Shown: positions 61,164 through 64,000 of the stretch, piece after piece
Layout: each line of letters begins with the position of its first letter
Numbering within the stretch: position 1 is the first letter of the stretch
DNA from: Yersinia aleksiciae
Lineage (GTDB): Bacteria; Pseudomonadota; Gammaproteobacteria; Enterobacterales; Enterobacteriaceae
NCBI RefSeq assembly: GCF_001047675.1
Contig: NZ_CP011975.1
Coordinates: forward strand, 3,388,073-3,452,072
Direction: 5' to 3'
DNA length: 64,000 nucleotides
Program-made: the position numbers and the translations under genes
The notes under the pieces: generated by a model
The model's database searches: none
What the model was told of the DNA's origin: nothing
What the model saw: the letters and a program-made list of their open reading frames with translations, nothing else

Positions 61164-61267
61164 CCCGACTTCCGGTGTTGGATTTTTTGTGCGTAAGTGA
61201 TTTGTTCTTGGATGGAACCGTTTTATCCAGAACATGTGTGCGGCAAATGACCACAAAATGACACATT

Positions 61268-61295
61268 CAGTGTGGTGAAAAAACAGTGTGGTGAA
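61268..61295 (+). repeat. Direct repeat at the nuoC ribosome-binding region
   Basis: CAGTGTGGTGAA occurs at 61268-61279 and again at 61284-61295 (16-bp period), directly before the nuoC ATG at 61302. The second GGTGA is the only Shine-Dalgarno candidate. The gap from nuoB also has a hairpin GTTCTTGGAT / ATCCAGAAC (about 61205-61232). Confidence 0.7.
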
Positions 61296-61301
61296 TAAAT
61301 A

Positions 61302-63098
61302 ATGACCGATTTAACGACGTCCGACGGCACCCAGCCAGCATGGCAAACCCGTGATCACCTCGATGATCCGGTGATTGGTGAACTGTCGAATCGTTTTGGG
61401 CCTGAGGCCTTTGTTGTTCAAGCAACCCGTACCGGAATGCCCGTGGTATGGGTGAAGCGTGAACAATTGCTGGAAATAATGTCGTTCTTAAGAAAACAGC
61501 CTAAACCCTACGTCATGCTGTTTGACTTACATGGTGTGGATGAGCGCCTGCGTACTCACCGCCAGGGTCTTCCTGACGCAGATTTTTCTGTTTTCTATCA
61601 TCTGCTCTCCATCGAACGCAACCGCGACATCATGCTGAAAGTGGCACTGTCTGAAAAAGACTTGCACGTGTCCACAGCGACCAAGATTTTCCCTAATGCC
61701 AACTGGTATGAGCGGGAAACCTGGGAAATGTTCGGGATTACCTTTGATGGTCACCCACATCTGACGCGCATCATGATGCCGCAGAGCTGGGAAGGTCACC
61801 CGCTGCGTAAAGATTACCCAGCCCGTGCTACCGAGTTCGATCCCTTTGTGCTGACTAAGCAGAAAGAAGATCTGGAGATGGAATCACTGACCTTCAAACC
61901 TGAAGATTGGGGCATGAAGCGCGGCACCGAAAACGAGGACTTTATGTTCCTTAACCTCGGCCCGAACCACCCCTCTTCACACGGTGCATTCCGAATCGTG
62001 TTGCAGCTTGATGGCGAAGAGATTGTCGATTGCGTACCGGACGTGGGCTATCACCACCGTGGCGCGGAAAAGATGGGCGAGCGCCAATCCTGGCACAGCT
62101 ATATTCCGTACACTGACCGTATCGAGTACCTTGGCGGTTGCGTCAACGAAATGCCATACGTGCTGGCCGTGGAAAAACTGGCCGGTATCAAAGTGCCAGA
62201 GCGGGTCGAAACCATCCGCGTGATGCTGTCCGAACTCTTCCGCATCAACAGCCACTTACTCTATATCAGTACCTTTATCCAAGATGTTGGCGCAATGACG
62301 CCGGTGTTCTTCGCCTTTACTGACCGTCAGAAAGTGTACGATCTGGTTGAAGCAATTACCGGTTTCCGTATGCACCCGGCTTGGTTCCGTATTGGTGGCG
62401 TCGCCCACGACCTGCCGCGCGGTTGGGAACGTCTGCTGCGTGACTTCCTCGACTGGATGCCAAAACGTCTGGACTCCTACGTCAAAGCGGCATTGCAGAA
62501 CAGCATCCTCAAAGGGCGTTCTGTTGGCGTCGCCGCTTATAACGCCAAAGAGGCGTTGGAGTGGGGCGTGACCGGTGCTGGCTTACGTGCCACAGGTGTT
62601 GAGTTTGACGTGCGTAAATGGCGTCCGTACTCCGGTTATGAAAACTTTGATTTTGAAGTGCCAATCGGTAACAACGGCGACTGTTATGACCGCGTGATGC
62701 TGAAAGTGGAAGAGTTGCGTCAAAGCCTGCGCATTCTGGAGCAATGTTATAAACACATGCCAGAAGGGCCATTCAAGGCTGACCACCCACTGACAACTCC
62801 GCCGCCGAAAGAACGTACGCTGCAACATATCGAAACGCTGATCACTCACTTCCTGCAAGTATCATGGGGTCCGGTGATGCCAGCCAACGAATCATTCCAG
62901 ATGATTGAAGCGACCAAAGGGATCAACAGCTACTATCTGACCAGTGACGCCAGCACCATGAGCTATCGCACCCGGATACGTACACCAAGCTATGCCCATT
63001 TGCAGCAGATCCCATCGGTTATCCGTGGCAGCCTGGTATCTGACTTGATTGTCTATCTGGGCAGTATCGATTTTGTAATGTCTGATGTGGACCGCTAA
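61302..63098 (+). CDS. nuoC: NADH-quinone oxidoreductase fused subunit C/D
   Basis: Fused NuoC and NuoD (NuoCD), 598 aa, the normal state in enterobacteria. The NuoC part (about 1-190) ends with [21 protein letters not shown] and HPLRKDYPA. The NuoD part (about 205-598) shows [29 protein letters not shown], and the C-terminal [12 protein letters not shown]. It forms the quinone-binding cavity with NuoB. Confidence 0.97.
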   Translation: MTDLTTSDGTQPAWQTRDHLDDPVIGELSNRFGPEAFVVQATRTGMPVVWVKREQLLEIMSFLRKQPKPYVMLFDLHGVDERLRTHRQGLPDADFSVFYHLLSIERNRDIMLKVALSEKDLHVSTATKIFPNANWYERETWEMFGITFDGHPHLTRIMMPQSWEGHPLRKDYPARATEFDPFVLTKQKEDLEMESLTFKPEDWGMKRGTENEDFMFLNLGPNHPSSHGAFRIVLQLDGEEIVDCVPDVGYHHRGAEKMGERQSWHSYIPYTDRIEYLGGCVNEMPYVLAVEKLAGIKVPERVETIRVMLSELFRINSHLLYISTFIQDVGAMTPVFFAFTDRQKVYDLVEAITGFRMHPAWFRIGGVAHDLPRGWERLLRDFLDWMPKRLDSYVKAALQNSILKGRSVGVAAYNAKEALEWGVTGAGLRATGVEFDVRKWRPYSGYENFDFEVPIGNNGDCYDRVMLKVEELRQSLRILEQCYKHMPEGPFKADHPLTTPPPKERTLQHIETLITHFLQVSWGPVMPANESFQMIEATKGINSYYLTSDASTMSYRTRIRTPSYAHLQQIPSVIRGSLVSDLIVYLGSIDFVMSDVDR

Positions 63099-63100
63099 TT

Positions 63101-63664
63101 ATGAGTGATCAAAAAGAGACTCAGGATCATAAAGAGAACCTTGATGTGGTGAATCTGGCAGTCAATGCGGCTGAACCGGCGACCACAACTGACGTTTTCG
63201 AGTTGAGTGCTGAAGAACGTGATGCTATCGAGCATGAAAAGCACCATTACGAAGATGCCCGCGCCGCGTCGATCGAAGCACTGAAAATTGTGCAGAAGAA
63301 ACGTGGTTGGGTGCCGGATGGGGCGATTCACGCCATTGCTGAAGTGCTGGGTATCCCCGCCAGTGATGTTGAAGGGGTGGCCACATTCTACAGCCAGATC
63401 TTCCGCCAACCGGTCGGGCGTCATGTGATCCGCTACTGCGACAGCGTGGTGTGCCACATCACCGGTTATCAGGGGATTCAGGCCGCGATTTCGAAAAAAC
63501 TCAGCATTCAGCCAGGTCAAACCACCTTTGATGGCCGCTTTACGCTGCTGCCGACCTGCTGTTTAGGTAACTGTGATCGTGGCCCCACCATGATGATTGA
63601 CGACGATACCCACAGCTACCTGAAACCTGAAGATATCGAGAAGTTACTGGAGCAATATCCATGA
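63101..63664 (+). CDS. nuoE: NADH-quinone oxidoreductase subunit E
   Basis: [2Fe-2S] subunit (cluster N1a) of the NADH-dehydrogenase module, 187 aa. Cluster Cys lie in [14 protein letters not shown] and [17 protein letters not shown]. The N-terminus is about 21 residues longer than E. coli NuoE, with an acidic, unconserved [20 protein letters not shown] stretch. The TGA overlaps the nuoF ATG (ATGA). Confidence 0.97.
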   Translation: MSDQKETQDHKENLDVVNLAVNAAEPATTTDVFELSAEERDAIEHEKHHYEDARAASIEALKIVQKKRGWVPDGAIHAIAEVLGIPASDVEGVATFYSQIFRQPVGRHVIRYCDSVVCHITGYQGIQAAISKKLSIQPGQTTFDGRFTLLPTCCLGNCDRGPTMMIDDDTHSYLKPEDIEKLLEQYP

Positions 63665-64000
63665 CAGCTAACTCAGGTTTTACCAAAGAGATCGTCCGTA
63701 CTCCGGAAATGCACCCGCTGACCTGGCGTTTGCGTGATGACAAACAGCCGGTGTGGCTGGATGAATATCGCAGCAAAACCGGCTATCAAGGTGCTGAAAA
63801 AGCCTTAAAAGGCATGGCACCACCTGATGTTGTGAGCTTAGTCAAAGACGCTGGCCTGAAAGGCCGTGGCGGCGCAGGTTTCTCCACCGGTTTGAAGTGG
63901 AGCCTGATGCCGAAAGACGAAAGCATGAACATCCGCTATCTGCTGTGTAACGCCGATGAGATGGAGCCGGGCACCTATAAAGACCGCCTGCTGATGGAGC
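63661..64000 (+). CDS. nuoF: NADH-quinone oxidoreductase subunit F (5' part, runs off window)
   Basis: NADH- and FMN-binding subunit; the first 113 codons are visible. [19 protein letters not shown] is the glycine-rich NADH/FMN site and [14 protein letters not shown] the following FMN segment. It starts at ATG 63661 inside the end of nuoE. The C-terminal cluster Cys lie beyond the window. Confidence 0.97.
   Translation, partial: MTANSGFTKEIVRTPEMHPLTWRLRDDKQPVWLDEYRSKTGYQGAEKALKGMAPPDVVSLVKDAGLKGRGGAGFSTGLKWSLMPKDESMNIRYLLCNADEMEPGTYKDRLLME

Noticed and set aside
61302..63098. NuoC-NuoD fusion as a novelty
   Set aside because: This fusion is normal in enterobacterial complex I.

Overview
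The window reads as enterobacterial chromosome, most likely Yersinia. This rests on near-identity of many proteins to E. coli homologues recalled from memory, on an LrhA/RovM regulator, and on dispersed ~120-bp palindromic repeats of a kind I associate with yersiniae; I ran no database search, so the genus is an inference. Coding density is high and almost everything is core metabolism or envelope biology rather than a recent island.

Layout. 1-384: end of pcp. 467-12323: TCA block, gltA (minus) divergent from sdhCDAB-sucABCD. 12379-14277: a periplasmic 5'-nucleotidase-family enzyme. 14867-18013: cydABX-ybgE (cytochrome bd). 18162-23737: ybgC-tolQRAB-pal-cpoB (Tol-Pal). 23831-24600: a tRNA-Lys cluster with one broken copy and four intact ones. 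24893-29220: nadA, pnuC, zitB, aroG. 29327-31061: gpmA and psiF separated by a tandem repeat array. 31188-35508: galETKM. 35816-42189: a CPBP membrane protease, modF, modE, acrZ, modABC. 42267-45594: an ascorbate-type PTS operon with its own LacI-family regulator and no catabolic gene. 45637-45777: a possible small membrane protein. 46082-49596: ackA-pta. 49999-54873: yfbV, yfbU, hxpA, a DUF4239-like gene and yfbS. 55010-59334: yfbR, a repeat element, alaA and lrhA. 60012-64000: nuoA, nuoB, nuoCD, nuoE and the start of nuoF.

The genes form a respiratory and carbon-flow theme: citrate synthase, succinate dehydrogenase, 2-oxoglutarate dehydrogenase and succinyl-CoA synthetase feed electrons to quinone; complex I (nuo) and cytochrome bd complete the chain; Pta-AckA handles acetate overflow. 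Relative to E. coli K-12 the order follows the gltA-to-modABC region and then jumps to the pta-to-nuo region; the PTS operon lies at this junction.

Readable regulatory sites include GalR operators flanking the gal promoter in the looping arrangement, a perfect-arm ModE site before modA, a Fur-like box before gpmA, a NadR-like box before nadA, two FNR-like sites before cydA, CRP-like sites before sdhC, galE and the PTS operon, and clustered LacI-type operators at the PTS operon. The most unusual sequence is in repeats: a tRNA-Lys copy interrupted by a 63-bp string of GNA-triloop mini-hairpins, a 573-bp element with 25-bp terminal inverted repeats, 21-bp repeats grown from the end of sdhB, and a four-unit 121-bp array.
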